Below are positions 22,393 through 35,098 of a stretch of 64,000 nucleotides of DNA, in pieces (the stretch's first letter is position 1; the number at the start of each line of letters is the position of its first letter). Location of the stretch: positions 113,096,771 through 113,160,770 of the forward strand of contig JAUPFV010000001.1 in NCBI GenBank assembly GCA_036936605.1, in the 5' to 3' direction. The notes under the pieces were generated by a model. It was not told the DNA's origin. It ran no database searches and saw nothing but the letters and a program-made list of their open reading frames with translations. Made by a program: the position numbers and the translations under genes. The stretch is from Limnanthes douglasii subsp. nivea (lineage: Eukaryota > Streptophyta > Magnoliopsida > Brassicales > Limnanthaceae).

Positions 22393-25300
22393 TTACGTCG
22401 GAGCAAGTTTGCCAAGGTTTTTGAGCTCTGCACCCGTGTCCTCATCCTTGACTCTTCCCGAAATATCAACAGTGTAAGATCTATCTTTATCAGCTGGAAG
22501 ACCTCTAATAACAAGCAGTTCAAAATCTTTATCATTAAGCTCCCTTCCATTCACAAAAACATTAGTATTTCCAGCAGCACAATTCTCTGTCATTGCGTAG
22601 CTCAATTCATCAATGAATGGCTGCCACAGGATCACAATATTTTATTAGTGAGTTAAACGCTGGAACAAAAGATGCCTGAGTTATTAATTTTTTGTTGTGG
22701 AGTTAGTTGATCTTACTGGAATAATGCCAAGACATGGACCTCCCATGACACCCCAAAATCCAGCTCGGTAATCATACCTGGTTTTTGGTAGCGACATAAC
22801 CAAAATCTTCAATCAGATTAAGGAGAAAGAATGATATATAAAATGATATAGAAACTAGCTTCAGAAAATGTACTTTTGACGAAAACAACTTTGACAGAGA
22901 AAAAGCAAGTGAAAACAATTGGTCCAGGAACTATTTTTGATAGCTTTTTAATTTCTATGTTCATTTATCCTGATTCAAGCCAATATGAAACTACAAAAAG
23001 CTAACCTCCTTTTTTAAACTAAAAGACTATACCAACAAACAAGCTTTTCAATGTAAGTTCTATGCTAATGATCTGTATATCTATAACACACTTTAAACTA
23101 CACACTTACAAATCAAAGTCTATCAAACTCACCAATAATCGCCTGCTGCAATCGGGCCTGCCATCTTTTCAGCCCTCTTGACCAAATGATAAGGTACAGG
23201 TTGCCCATTAACCGAAACACTACTTCTACCTCGCTGTTCATTTCGGGCAGTGAGATCATCAAAGCTCTTCTTGATCAAATTTTCAATATACAATTCACTA
23301 CTCTCACTATCATTCAGTTGATTTTCGTCTTTCGATATCTCTAAAGATTCCTGTGACACCTCGGTGTGGGAGTACTCTTCAAATGACACCTCCACTTCAC
23401 TCTGCAGGGCTGCGTCTGTCCACGTATTTCTCTGCCGGACTACCTTGTTTGGTATTACTGCATTCTCCTTTTCTGATGCATTGTTTTGATTTTCAGTCCC
23501 AAATTTGAGGATTGCACGGTTTTGTGTAGAGTAGTCAAATAGTTCGTGCAGAGACGAACCCGGAGGAGGCGGAGATAAACTCCCTTTGATTGGATAATCT
23601 ACTCCGGCTTTGTCAACGGAAGCTAGAATTCTTTTGGTTCTGCGACTAGAAATGGTCGAGTCTCTCTCGCCTTCTGTAGTAATCGGTTCGACTCCGGCTT
23701 CATCACCGGAAGCTCGAGGAGATGAAAAAAGAGAGCTTTCTGTTCCTTCTGACTTTCTAGAATTTGAACCCTGGCCAGGTTCTCTATCCAATGATTCATA
23801 ATCATAGCCCAAGTTATCGTAATCCTCAGAAGAAAACGTATCAGTGTTTTGAGTTGCACAACCAAAAGAATTAGAGTTACCTATATTAGTTAGTTCGCTA
23901 GAGTTGCCCTCAGCTTCTGTAGTAATCGGTTCTGTTTCTCCACGAAGTGTAAAAGTAAGTTTCTTGTTCTCAACGGTGAAACTAATAACCACAGCACAGG
24001 CTCCACACTTTAGTTTTTGTTTGTTGTTTACAGTAAGCATTGTTTCCTTAGGCATCCGCAGTAACTCGAAGCAATTGTGACATGTCAAGAACGGAGCACC
24101 ACCAGCAAATGGAAGACAAATATGTGCGGCGGTACCTCTGGCATTGTGAAAAACGCTGCCTGTTTTGAACTTAACATCCGGTGGCTGCCTTGAATTGATC
24201 GGTGAACCACGGAGATTCATTGAAGGAGGAAACGTAGTTCTTGGACTATGATACGAAGGACCGAATGCCGGATTGTACGGCGAGGATCGGTTATGCTTGT
24301 CGTAGCAAATATTACACTGGCAAGAAGGGTGATGCAAAATCGTATTTTGCGGGTACGGTTCTGGCAGATCATGGCTAGTTTCAGACAAGTACTGGTGAGA
24401 CTGTTGGTGGTTGTTGTTGTACAAGCCAAATGATTGGTTTGAACCACCAAACCCATTTTTCAAATTAATCATACGATTTGGACTACTAGTGTAGGGCAAC
24501 TGCAACTGATCTTGGTATCGATTAAAAGAAAGAGGCGCCTGATTCCTTCCTGATCCTGAAGAAGTACTCGAAATGGAATCAAAATCATCACTATAAGGAA
24601 CTAATTGCGAACCAAAAGGAATTCTCTCTTTAGGATTCACACTAGAAGACCCCATAACTCGTTCTTTTAGCTCATCTAACTTCCTCAAGAGATCAGCTCG
24701 GTCTTCGTCTATGTGCTGGTAATTATGACTCCTTGAGGGTTGTCGGTAATCATAACCCTGACCCTGATAATAATTAGAAGGACCCTCATCCAAACTTTGA
24801 GAACCAAATTGAGACCTTAAATCTCTGTGTTCTCTCCTTAATGCATAATCCAATTCATCTCCTCTCATGTTCGCAACAGGACCATTCATCTCTAGACCCT
24901 TTTCTCTACCGAACAAACGGCCACCATTAAAACGCACATCTCCATCAGATGAACCACTCATCTCTACAATTCTCTTTTCCAATATATTATCCCCTACTCG
25001 GTTTTTAGCTTGTCCTATCAAATCCATTGTCAAAGAAACACACAAATTATCAAATTTTGAAAGATGAACCGAAGTTATGTTTAATCGCAGCGAAAAATGA
25101 CCAGAACCAGAAACTCAAGACTTCTCCACTGTCATGTTCTTAAAATTTATATACAAACTGCAGTTAACAATTAAGAGTGTTCGTTCCATAACAAACAATC
25201 AATATTTTCTATTCTATGTAATGATTTTTCAAGCAATTTAAGGGTTATCCTTATATATATATATTGTGCAAATCAAGAAACTAAAACCCAATCTAAACAA

Positions 25301-25471
25301 TTTTATACGTTACTAAATAGAGAATAAGAAAGAAGAAGAAGAAAAAATGGGAGTACCACGAAGAACAGCACCACAACCACCACACCGGTACACCGAAATT
25401 GCTGTGTTCTTTGAAAGAGGGTTCTTGCAATTAGGACATATACTCAATCTTAAAGTATTTGAGTCGGCCAT
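22393..25471 (-). CDS. EDR4-like: EDR4-like zinc-ribbon protein (4 exons, 761 aa)
   Basis: Four exons on the minus strand: 25471-25357, 25014-23133, 22777-22717, 22620-22393. Introns are GT-AG and the total is 2286 nt, exactly 762 codons, with phases that fit. Exon 1 encodes an N-terminal zinc ribbon (CPNCKNPL at ~12-19, YRCGGCGAVLRG at ~28-39). Next come a leucine-rich stretch (DRADLLRKLDELKERV, ~143-158), a Cys cluster (SCQCNIC, ~267-274) and the DUF3133/zinc_ribbon_12 domain (C350-x2-C353, C375-x2-C378). The conserved C-terminus spans exons 2-4 (AGPIAAGDYW, YDYRAGFWGVMGGPCLGI, NVFVNGREL, DEDTGAEL, LGKLAPT). Arabidopsis EDR4 modulates salicylic-acid-dependent powdery mildew resistance and EDR1 localisation. 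The long exon 2 frame opens upstream at 25045, but that is intron read-through. A further 3' exon is possible: AC|GTAAGT overlaps the stop. This is the only intact host gene seen. Confidence 0.9.
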
Positions 25472-26233
25472 TACACAGCTATTCACACAACGACCTAGTC
25501 AGACACCAAAAAAAATATCTTTTTTTGTTGTAGAAGAATGAGATGACCAATCAACGAACATTACTATAAATACCAAAATTGAAGATCAAGCTAACAAAAA
25601 GGAATTAAAAAAAAATCTAAGCTGGATACGACAAAAGAGCTCAAGAACAGCAACAAGTTAAGCTGAAAGTTTTCAATGAAAGATATGTGTACGAAATGAT
25701 TGTGTTCGAATTATAAACCGTAGAAGATTGGGTTACCTTTCTCATTGGATGGGGAATTGCGCGTACCAGGTTAAAGAAGATACATGTACGACTTTTCTTT
25801 TTCTAGATGCTACAGCACTTCACGTTTGGCCACTTGCACTCTAGTTTAATGAGATCATTTATGGCACCCGACCTGAGAACGACTATACTTTTCTATAAAA
25901 AATAAAGTCTACCTCTCTAATTGATATATTAATATTTAAAATTTTAAGGTATATCGTTAATTTATTGAAAGTATTAGACGATATGTAGATATGGATTATT
26001 TTTGAGATATAAATTATATGCGGTTAAATTTTATCGATTTGTATCTTACATTATTTTATAAAACGTTATCGTCGAAACCCTGTTTAATGTTGTGGCGGTT
26101 ATTAAACCGCGAATAATTGGCGTGTATCAGTTTCTATTCCTGGATAATGTCGAGGTGTACACAAAATCGTGCATGACACATGTACAGGAGTACGGTTTGA
26201 TATCGTACGAAAAGATTGTTTCAGATGACGTAT
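25472..26233. other. 5' flank of the EDR4-like gene
   Basis: Presumed promoter and 5' UTR of the minus-strand gene, up to the Tat element's 5' LTR. AT-rich, especially 25900-26080. No clear TATA box could be assigned and no element recognised. The Tat element starts about 760 bp from the gene's ATG. Confidence 0.45.
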
Positions 26234-26895
26234 TGATGAAGACGCTTTCGCCAAATGATAGATCAAGCAAAGTCTGATTAGATAGAAATAATATAGAGAC
26301 ATACGAAAGACCAAATTGAAAGGTTTCATATGCGAAACCGAGGTGCCCATAAGCAATATACCTACACAACACTCAGTAGAAATGACCGAGGTCAAACTGA
26401 GGGGTATCGACTTCATATATTAAGACAACTTGCAAACCATCAGGCAAGATCATCACTAGCAACCGCGTCGAGGTCCAACAAAAGGCGTCGATATCATCTT
26501 ACGAAAAGCAACCGAGCAGAAGATATACGAAAATATCAAGAGAGCTTGAAACCAAGCAGAGGCCACATCAAGGAATAATGTGCATCTGCCGGCGCCTGAA
26601 AAGCTTAGTCATCGACAACAACTATTAAAGATATCATAAAAGAAGTCAACACTTATTAAAGGGATTGTTGACTAGACGACCTAGGTAACATACCACAACT
26701 AGAGTAAAGACCATGATTATAGGTCCATTATAATAAATACTGGTCCAGATCGAGATTAGTATAATTATATAATTAGTGGGAAAATGAAACTGCTTTGTAA
26801 ACAATATAAATAGGTTTGCGATTATGTAAAAATATTTTTTTCTTACCCGATTAATAAAATTACTACTTGATATATATATTTTTTTTCTCTTAACA
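26234..26895 (+). mobile_element. Tat element 5' LTR
   Basis: Begins TGATGAAGACGC and ends tcttaaca. Homologous to the 3' LTR over gatagatcaa, tatgcgaaaccg, caatatacctacacaac and agaggccacatcaag, and again at the end (cgattaataaaa). It is shorter than the 3' LTR (about 660 against 1050 bp after removing the nested solo LTR), so one of them has a large indel. The start is set by homology to the PPT-defined 3' LTR. Confidence 0.8.
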
Positions 26896-26898
26896 AAT

Positions 26899-26916
26899 TT
26901 GGCGGCGTCTGTGAGA
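26899..26916 (+). other. Tat element primer-binding site
   Basis: ttggcggcgtctgtgaga resembles the TGGCGCCGTCTGTGGGA PBS of plant Tat-type gypsy elements, with a few substitutions, 3 bp after the LTR end. Confidence 0.75.
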
Positions 26917-26959
26917 ACCTTTAAAAACGTAGTAGTGAGATTCTTTGAACCATGGTAGT

Positions 26960-28593
26960 AATATGATTTGGGATTGAAAGGGAAGTTCTGAAGCAAAGCG
27001 AGGTGACGGACCACCAGAGGACTATGGTGGATCAGGTGGAAGAGAAAATTCAGTTGCCTCCTATCATTGCCACCAATACAGAGATTACGGGGACTTAAAA
27101 TATTGAAATAGGAGCCCAATATGGTCTGCCACCAGCTACAAACCCACAAAATATCGCAGTGTTCGCGACAACATATGTTGTGGGCCCTGTCGCACTAAAA
27201 GTAGTAGCAGGAAACCCCGTGACCATGTCGACAGTCCAGTAGGTGGAGCAGCAGTTACATCATATGCAGCAGGAACAACCGAGGATTGACTGCGAACAAG
27301 ATGCCAAGAAACAAACAAGAAAAACAACTATGTCAGACCTAAACGATGCCTTGCACGTGTTAACGGCCAAGATGTGGGAAAACAGTCGTGGGGGGTATCG
27401 TTCAGGATTCAATGTCAGTCGTGCAAACCGAAGGTACCGATTTTCCAAGCGCGAGGACAAAGTATAAGGAAAAGGCAAGAGTAGCGGCAAAAGACGATCT
27501 AAAGAGTAGGAACTGCAGAGAGATGTGCAACGAGACGCCCAAACGAGGGCTAGGGAAAATGAGAACCTGCAATATGATCAAGTCGGCCCAAAAATGTCCT
27601 CATATGTCTTTAAGGAGTCTCCATTTGTGGAAACAATCCTTGAAGCTCAACTCCCCAAGAAGTCTGACCCATTTAGAATGGAAGTATACGATGGCACATT
27701 AGATCAAAAAATGCACTTGGAACAATTCTGCAATATGATGATGGTGTTTAACCCGGATGATGTCATGCTCTACAGAGCTCTATCCATGACTCTCAAAGTT
27801 AATGCAATGGACTTGTTTAGCAGCTTGCATAAGGGTTCCATTTATGACTTTGCAGGTTTATATGGTGCATTTAGAGAAATATTCGCGGATAACAAAGAGT
27901 TCTGACACGAAAGCGACTCTATTATGGACCTCTACCAAAGAAAATGTAAGTCACTAAAAAGTTACGTCAAGCGTTTTGTTCACACCATGAATGCCTTGCT
28001 AGATTGGGAGTAAACTATGGTTGTTGCCTCCCTCAAGAGAGGCGTCGATTGAAGGAGGGAGTTGTACGCAGATCTAGTCAATTTTCCGGTAACAAAAATG
28101 GATAACCTCCTAGCCCGAGCAGATCATTTTATCCAGGTGGACGACGTTACAATGAGGGACTCACCAGAAAGATTTACGTCTGGCACTAAAAGGAGATCGT
28201 CTGACAGAAGAAAAATGGAAGAAGAGAGATGGCACCCGAGGTACCAAAAGTCACTGATTTACGCACTACAAAAATTTGACTTAGTGATTTACCCCTTTTA
28301 CCAAAACGATATCAGTTATCTATGATTGGGAAATGGGCAAGATAAAGTATCAGCCCCCTCGCATCATGAGCTCCCCCGACCACAAGAGTTCAAGCATGCA
28401 ATTTTCCTCTTACTATAATGACCATGGTCACCCCACCGACGAATGTTGGCAGCTTAAGGAAGAGATTCAGAGGTTGATAGACAATGGTGAGTTCATCCAT
28501 TTTGTTAAGCAACATCTCACCATCGACAGCCCGAACAAAAGAAAGAACCTCGACTGGTCAACGACGAGGTGCTCTTGGAAGATAAAAGAGTAG
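26960..28593 (+). pseudogene. Tat element gag, broken
   Basis: Read over several frames. The N-terminal part (26960-27470) is poorly conserved. The core retrotransposon gag domain (27525-27905) reads SPFVETILEAQLPKKSDPF, MEVYDGTLDQKMHLEQFCNM, ALSMTLKVNAMDLFSSLHKG, then YVKRFVHTMNALLDW beyond a stop at 27903. The C-terminal segment (28333-28593) has the His/Cys-like motif YYNDHGHPTDECWQLKEEIQ, as in Tat gag (usually FHRDHGHDTEEC). Gag would form the particle. Stops at 27903, 28010 and others prevent a full product. Confidence 0.85.
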
Positions 28594-28829
28594 ACAAAGG
28601 AAAACAACATTGGCTCTTCACAATGTTCGTGGGATAAACTTTGCTAAGCAACAACTAAAATCCTAATAAGAGGGCTAAACCCGACCATGAAGTACAGGCC
28701 TTTGAGGGTTCATCATATTATACCTATTGTGACCCTATCGTCGACCTTACCTTTAATGATGATGATTTTTGCAGGGTCATCACACCACACGAGGATGTTT
28801 TACCGGTTAACTTAGACATCGAAGAAGTA

Positions 28830-29235
28830 ATGTGTTACGTGGGTTTTAGTCGACGGGGGCAGCTCAGCCAATATAATTTTCACAGCTATTCATGATCGGA
28901 TGTCAGATGTACCACCATATAAACCCACCCAACATACTTTGGTGGGATACGGAGGCCAATCATCTTAGTGCCTCAGTGAGGTAGAGCTTATGGTCAAGGT
29001 GGGTCATGGAGCTACGAAGAAGGAACTCAAGACGATGTTCATGATCTTTCATACCCCCGAGTCATACCATGCTATTATCGGGCGATCATGGGTACACCAG
29101 ATGAAGGCCACTCCTTGCACTTTCAAACAATGGATCAAGTACCCAATATGGAACTCGATAGGTATCATCAGGAGGAGCCATCAGACTGCTACAACTTGCT
29201 ATGCAGTGAAAATTGACCCAAGTAAGCCTCTTTGA
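28830..29235 (+). pseudogene. Tat element aspartic protease, broken
   Basis: The frame reads VLVDGGSSANIIFTAIHDRM, with the DGGSSA active-site loop of Tat proteases, then LVGYGGQ, and IFHTPESYHAIIGRSWVHQM near 29041-29103, matching the NAILGR-type flap/C-terminal block. A stop near 28965 splits it. The catalytic Asp is present. Confidence 0.82.
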
Positions 29236-29399
29236 CAACAAAAATCCAACAAGGGGGAGCAAGGAGAAACCAGCACAAGAATCTTAATATTGCACCTACT
29301 GATACAGTTGAGAAACTTGTGGCAGAGAGTCGTACTTTACGCTTAGGTAATGATCTAAATCTGGCTTTTAAAAAATCATTAATTGACATGTTAGAAAGA

Positions 29400-30260
29400 A
29401 AATTGGATAATTTTGCTTGAGATATTAGTGATGTGTCAAGGGTACACCCACCTATTATTTTCCATGAATTAGCAATAGATACATGTGCTAAACCTGTACA
29501 ACAGAAACAACGTTCCTTTTCCGTTGAGAAACATGAGGCCATAAGTGTTGAGGTAGATGATTTATTTCGCTCGGGCATATAGGTCGAGCTCGATACCCGG
29601 TTTGGGTCACAAACCTTGTTTTAGTCAAGAAAAAATGGGGTAGTGGTGTATGTGCGCTCACTTCACAAATTTGAATCAAGCATGTAATGAAAACGCTTTC
29701 CCACTACCTCGTATTGACCAGTTAGTATACTCGTTCTCAGGTTGTGAATTTCTCTCATTTATGGATGCATACTCAATGTACAATCAGATTCGTTTACACC
29801 CATTGAATGAGGAATATACAACGTTCCAAATCGAGCGAGGGATTTAATGCTACACCGTAATGAATTTTGGCTTTAAAAATGTAAGTTCTACTTACAAACG
29901 TCTCGTGAACCATATCTTTAAAGACCAATTGGGACACCATATTAAGGTATATATTCATGATATAATCATTAAAACCGATACGATCAACAAAGAATTTGAG
30001 TTCTATAAACTGTGTTCGGCCTCTTGCAATAGTTTAACCTAAAGTTCAACCTAGTTAAATGTTCTTTTGGGGTCGATAGTGGAAAATTCTTAGGGTACGT
30101 AGTCAGTAAGAGAAGAATAGAACCTGACCTTACCCAACTACAAGAAATTACCCAAATGGCACCCCCAAATAATATCAAGGAGGTCAAATGCCTGATGAGA
30201 GGCCTCTCTGCATTATCTCACTTCATATCAAGGGCCTCAGACAAGATCCACCCTTTCTTC
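29400..30260 (+). pseudogene. Tat element reverse transcriptase, broken
   Basis: Begins with KPVQQKQRSFSVEKHEAIS (29490), equivalent to the KPVxQKRRxF block. Conserved palm blocks follow: FSGCEFLSFMDAYSMYNQIR (29725-29790), YTTFQIERGI, MNFGFKNVSSTYKRLVNHIF and GHHIKVYIHDIIIKT. The catalytic YxDD box reads YIHD, so one essential aspartate is changed. Then VKCSFGVDSGKFLGYVVSKR and EVKCLMRGLSALSHFISRAS, in shifted frame. Inactive. Confidence 0.88.
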
Positions 30261-30369
30261 AAAGTCTTTAGAGGTGCTAAAAAAAATTTAGAGTGAGGAA
30301 TATAATAAGGCTTTTGAAGTATTAAAAAACTATCTCACTTCGCCAAAAATATTGCCAGCCCTATGGTAG

Positions 30370-31200
30370 GTGAGCCTCTATTTTTTTATCTCTTCTTTTT
30401 CAGCCAGTACGATTTTGGTACAAGAACCTGATGGCATCCAACGCTTGATCTACTACACCATTAAAACCCTAGTTGATATAGAGACCCGTTATTTGAACTT
30501 GGAAAAGCTAGTATTGGGTCTAATAATCGCAGCTTGGAACATGCACCCCTACTTTCAATGGCACACTATCGTCTTCTGTACGCCCTTCTACCTCAAAAAT
30601 ATGTTACAGAAACCTTGACGCATCTGGCCATTTAACTAAATGGAGCATTGAATTAGGGGATTACAATATCAAGTTCGAACCCTACATTGCGATTAAGGGG
30701 AAATCCATCACAGATTTCTTTACAGAGTTCTTCACGCCCTGTGATAATTCTTCCCCAATAAAACCCTCACCCGGTCATAAGAATATTGAATGAATCATTG
30801 AAATCGATGGGGCCTTGTGTACGTTAAGATGTTGAGGCGACATCATACTAACGCACCCGTCGGGTGAAGAAATCTGCCAAGCCATCTGTTTCAACTTCCC
30901 AGTAACTAATAATGCGGCTGAATACGAGGCAGTTATCTGAGGCGTGAAGTTAGCGTTGATATGTGAGGCTCAAATACTTAGGATCTGCTCCAATTCCTAG
31001 TTCTTTGTCAACCAAACCAATGGTACCTACGATGCAAAAAAATAAGGGGACTCGTAGTTATCTGATGGTCTTAAAAGAGTATGAATCTAAGTTTACGAAA
31101 GGTTCTTATGATCAAGTGCCCCGCCTCGATAACTTTGCAATTGATTCCCTATTTAAGAAAACATTGATATATCATCCTACAACAACTTCCCACTACTGAG
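30370..31200 (+). pseudogene. Tat element RNase H plus archaeal-type RNase H, broken
   Basis: First domain (30370-30720): ASTILVQEPDGIQRLIYYTI, ETRYLNLEKLVLGLIIAAW, MHPYFQWHTIVF, then after a frameshift GHLTKWSIELGDYNIKFEP. Second domain (about 30800-31160): EIDGALCTLRC, EEICQAICFNFPVTNNAAEY and EAVI-GVKLALICEAQ, then a YDQVPRLDNFAIDSLF block near 31108. This matches the dual RNase H (archaeal-type aRNH) that marks the Tat lineage. Several stops. Confidence 0.82.
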
Positions 31201-31469
31201 AATCTTACTGTGCATGACATCATCTGCATGATCGAGGCAACCACTGATTGAAGACAACCTTATTTGATTTACCTCTGATCAGGCATGCTCTCGATTAATA
31301 AACTTGTCGCTCGGGCACTACAGCTACGTTTAGCCAAGTATTGTATCCTAGACGATGTCCTTTATAGAAATATTGTGACACACATATCCAATGCCTAAGT
31401 CAAGAAGAAGTTACTGGCTAGAAATATTGCACAACCTTATTAGGCACTTTCTCTTAGTAGGTTAATATT

Positions 31470-32450
31470 GGCTAGAGTTGGAAAATGATACCGAATAAAT
31501 TATGCAATAGTGCCACCCATGTCATAAATTCGCCAACACCGGTAATCTACCAAGCGAGTCGATGCATTCTACTACAATACCTTTCTTTTTTGGAAAATGA
31601 GACATAGACTTGGTTGGCCCATTGCTGATGGAAGCCGGTAAGTATCAATTTTTTATTGTGGCTGTGGATTATTTTACTACGTGGGTAGAAGAAAATTCTC
31701 TCTCCCACATTAGGGCCTAAGAAATTTATGACTTTATTCATCATTAGATCTTGTCTCAATTTGGTATGCTCCGAATACTGATGACAAATAATGACCCCCA
31801 GTTCCAAAATTCTATGGTCATGACATTTTACAAGCGTTATGGCATCGACTAACACTTCTCCATCTATTATTATCCGTAGGAAAATGGGCAAGTAGAGGTC
31901 ACTAATAGGACGATGCTAGATAAAATAAGAAAAAAGCTGGAGGATGCCACATGCAGATCATAGATGGCCAGATAAACTAAACGAACTACTGCATGCCTAC
32001 CGAACTGCCCCACGTACTACAACTGGTGAAACCCCTTTCACGCTCGTTTACGATATCGAAGCCGTGGTACCGGCAGAAGTCATTATACCAAATCATCGGA
32101 TCGCTAATTATATGGAATCTACTAACAACACCGACCGAGCCATTAATGTGGACCTTATAGAGGATTGTCACGACCAAGCATGTGTGAGAATGGAGCATTA
32201 TCGAAGTATAATGAGGGGTCGTTTTAAATCTGGCCTCAAGCCCCGAGTTTTACAAGTAGGTGACTCTATTATGAAGAATATTTTTCAAGGATCAGAAGAT
32301 AAGGTTGCTGACAAGTTAATCCTTAATTAGAAGGGTTCATACACTATCATTTCTAAAAGACGCCATAAAGCTTATCGCATTGCCGATGCAAAAGGTCGAC
32401 TTCAAACACCCTTGAAATATAAGTCATTTAAATTTATATCGTCATGCTAT
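31470..32450 (+). pseudogene. Tat element integrase, broken
   Basis: Zinc-binding remnant CHPCHKFANTGN (31510). The core reads DIDLVGPLLMEAGKYQFFIV, AVDYFTTWVEENSL, LRILMTNNDPQFQNS, YYP-ENGQVEVTNRTMLDK, then the C-terminal frame 31944-32330: WPDKLNELLHAYRTAPRTTT, GETPFTLVYDIEAVVPAEV, DQACVRMEHYRSIMRG. The second catalytic Asp (TDNG in active relatives) reads TNND, so the DDE triad is broken. Inactive. Confidence 0.9.
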
Positions 32451-33740
32451 GTAATTTTTAGATTCGGTCTTTTTCTCCATGAAGGCGCGATGTTATAGGA
32501 AATTATAACAAATATAATGCCATGTAGTAAATTTTATTAATCAAAGAAGATAAATTACATTATTTTTAGTTTATCTGCTTACTTATATCTTTACTAGCAG
32601 TTTACAAAGCCTTACGCAGTATATAACTCCACTAACGGTACATGTAGACTAACATTTATGATATGAGGCCTAAATTAATAGCCACTACTTTGGTTTTTAT
32701 GAGCTTAGTGGTTTGACTATGTCTTTAATATCATTTCTAACATCTTCTTGAGTCATCAAGTTTAATATCTCACCATGATTGGTCTTGTCCAAACCATATG
32801 TTGGCTTTGCTCGGTCTTTGCCCCTCTGCTCGGTTTTGACCCTTGACCAGTGTAATCTTGCTCGACAATGTCGTAGGCACTTTATCTTTAGCATCAAATT
32901 CTATTTACTATGCTCGGTGAAGTTAGCTCTTGCTCATCCTACTCGATTAAGTCTGCATGATCGTGTTTCACTTCATTGTCGTTGTTTCTCGTGTTGTCCT
33001 TACTTGATGACCCTTTACTATCTCGTGACTCCATTATGTCCTTATTTATAGCTTCGATCTACTTTATAACTAGTTCGGTATTGTGTCGATTATTTGTTTA
33101 TGTCGTTTCCATCTGCTCGGATACCATTGTATTTACTAATTAGTAGATACCCCTTCATCACGGCACCCCATAATTCATGGATTATATGTTTAAAACATAA
33201 AATCGATAAAGTAAAGTTAGATACAAAGTAGAGGTGGCAGGAGAACTAGGTACCTAACCATTAGGATATACACTTCGTGATTTATGGCATGTAATGATGT
33301 AGATTTCATATTTTTAACGGCATCGTGCCACGTGGCAATCATCGGGAAACGCATGGGTGGTGATTCAACACCAAAGCTGTTGTTTATATAAAATAGCACT
33401 TGGGTTTGGGGGGAAACATGTTAGGCTTTAATGACAAATGACAACCGCAATCACATCATGCGTGTGGTGCAGAGTGGACCGAAATATTGATATCCTTCTA
33501 TTATTTGTGAAATATTGTATAGTTTATTGAAAAATCACTCTATATTTAACTAAATCATTAGAATAGATTAAAATTGAAGATTTACTATTCTTGTTTAGCT
33601 AAGCCTATAAATATGGCTCTATTTGATAATATCTTTTGCCAATATTAATTTCCCTTTGATTTTTTACATGGTTTAGAGTCATTACGGTTTTATAAAAAAG
33701 GCACACATATATATATATATATATATATATGAATTTTTAG
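32451..33740. other. Tat element 3' region, part 1
   Basis: Non-coding by eye. Contains many tgctcgg-type blocks (32805-33115), a segment repeated downstream (33055-33165) and a dinucleotide (AT)n at about 33706-33731. No domain recognised. Confidence 0.5.
33055..33165. repeat. ~110-bp segment repeated at 35675-35780
   Basis: Both contain cttataac-agt/ctcgg/agt, ttt-c-tct-ctcggatacca-like text and a shared tail with gata-cccc-tcatcac. On the minus strand each contains a TGGTATCnGA-like motif, reminiscent of a copia PBS. The two copies bracket the copia remnant and the TRIM-like element. Confidence 0.7.
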
Positions 33741-33749
33741 TTTTTATAA

Positions 33750-34445
33750 TAGACTTCTGTAGATAGAAAAAAACAACTGGTCAGAGCGGTTCTGATTATG
33801 GCTATGGTGGTCATGGTGATAATGTCAGTTATACAAGTGGTGGTATATTTAAGAGTTCAAATAATCATAGAAATTATTATAACCATGATAGATTTAATAG
33901 TCGTGAAAGACATAGATTTCAAGGTTGTAGCAATATAAAGTACACATACTGGTACTATCCCTAACAATCACAACAAGTTACTAATTTAAAAACAATTAAA
34001 AGAACCAATTATGTTTTATGTTGAAAAGAGTATGTTCAGTTTAAGAAGTGCCATAAATCATTAAATTCTTCTAACCTTAAAAATGTTTCAACTTTTGAAT
34101 AAGGTAACTCAAATAAATATATTTTTCTTCACCATCTATGTTGCCACATAACACATAATAGTTAATCCAAAAATTTCTACAAATGTTTTGAACATACATC
34201 ATTTAAGTGTAACATTAGAATGTGCATCATCATCTAGGATCTTAGGTTTTGGAACTGTTCATATAAACGAAATTATTCTTTAACTTCCGTTTTAAAATTA
34301 TCATGTAACCTTATTTATATATGAAAAATCACTCAAACTGTTTGTCGTATTTTAAATTTGTTCATGTTTGAAAATAATTAGTGCTAAAGGACATAAATCT
34401 TGAAGTCTATACAATAGAAATAAATATATTCATAACTTTATTACT
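33750..34445 (+). pseudogene. Possible copia gag-protease remnant
   Basis: Gly/Asn/Arg-rich translation (GSDYGYGGHGDNVSY, NYYNHDRFNSRERHRF) like the gag tail of some copia lineages. Farther on, about 34240-34330 reads GFGTVHINEII and LKLSCNLI, resembling the GxGxVxLxxxIxLxxVLHVPxLSCNLISV stretch after copia protease. Many stops. Only weak similarity. Confidence 0.45.
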
Positions 34446-34747
34446 TGTTACATGTTTTAGTTTCTAATATTGATGACGTGACGAAAATAGAAGAAGAAGC
34501 AACGATAGATGAAACCCTAATTCAAGGGTAACATGATGAAACCCTAATCTAAGGGTAACAAAGATTGAAATTTTCAGAGATAAAAATAAATTATTCCAAA
34601 AATTTAAAATAACTTAAGGCATATAAGGCTTTATATCAGAGCTTCTCAAAATCCTAAATTAGAATACAAAGAAATAAAAGTAATATTCTAATATCAAATA
34701 AAATCAAATCTTAATATAATTAGATTTGAATAATATAAGATATTTGA

Positions 34748-34775
34748 ATAAAATAAAATAAAATAAAATAAAAAA
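34748..34775. repeat. (AAAAT)n microsatellite
   Basis: Five to six aaaat/taaaa repeats inside the TRIM LTR. The second LTR has only two to three, part of the length difference between LTRs. Confidence 0.85.
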
Positions 34776-34977
34776 AGTTTGTATTTGGACTTTTTGGGCT
34801 ACATCATGCTCCCTTCGTTGACTAGAATTCATTCTCGAATTCACAGCACCATCACCATCAACAACCAATTTTTTTTCCAATTATTACATTGGAAATTATA
34901 ATTGTTGACCTTATCAGAATAAGATAAATTCTTCTTGAGTGTTCCTTATTCGAAGTCACATTGAAGTCATCCAGTTG

Positions 34978-35098
34978 ATGAAAAAATTTTGGTTTCGAAA
35001 ACGTTTTCATAGGCTGAAGACAACATCCCCATGTCCAGTTGATGAAAAAATGGTTTTGAAAACCTCTTTATAGTCTAAGACAACATCTTGATAAGAAA
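34978..35098. repeat. Two ~60-bp direct repeats inside the TRIM-like element
   Basis: The blocks start ccagttgatgaaaaaat (34970 and 35033), followed by ggttttcgaaaac-like text and agacaacatc. A local duplication. Confidence 0.7.

Noticed and set aside
25015..25045. Apparent start MCVSLTM of the long EDR4 exon
   Set aside because: It lies in intron 1. A GT-AG intron joins exon 1, with the N-terminal zinc ribbon, exactly in phase at 25014.
26646..27149. 167-codon minus-strand ORF
   Set aside because: It overlaps the Tat 5' LTR, PBS and gag start; no recognisable domain.
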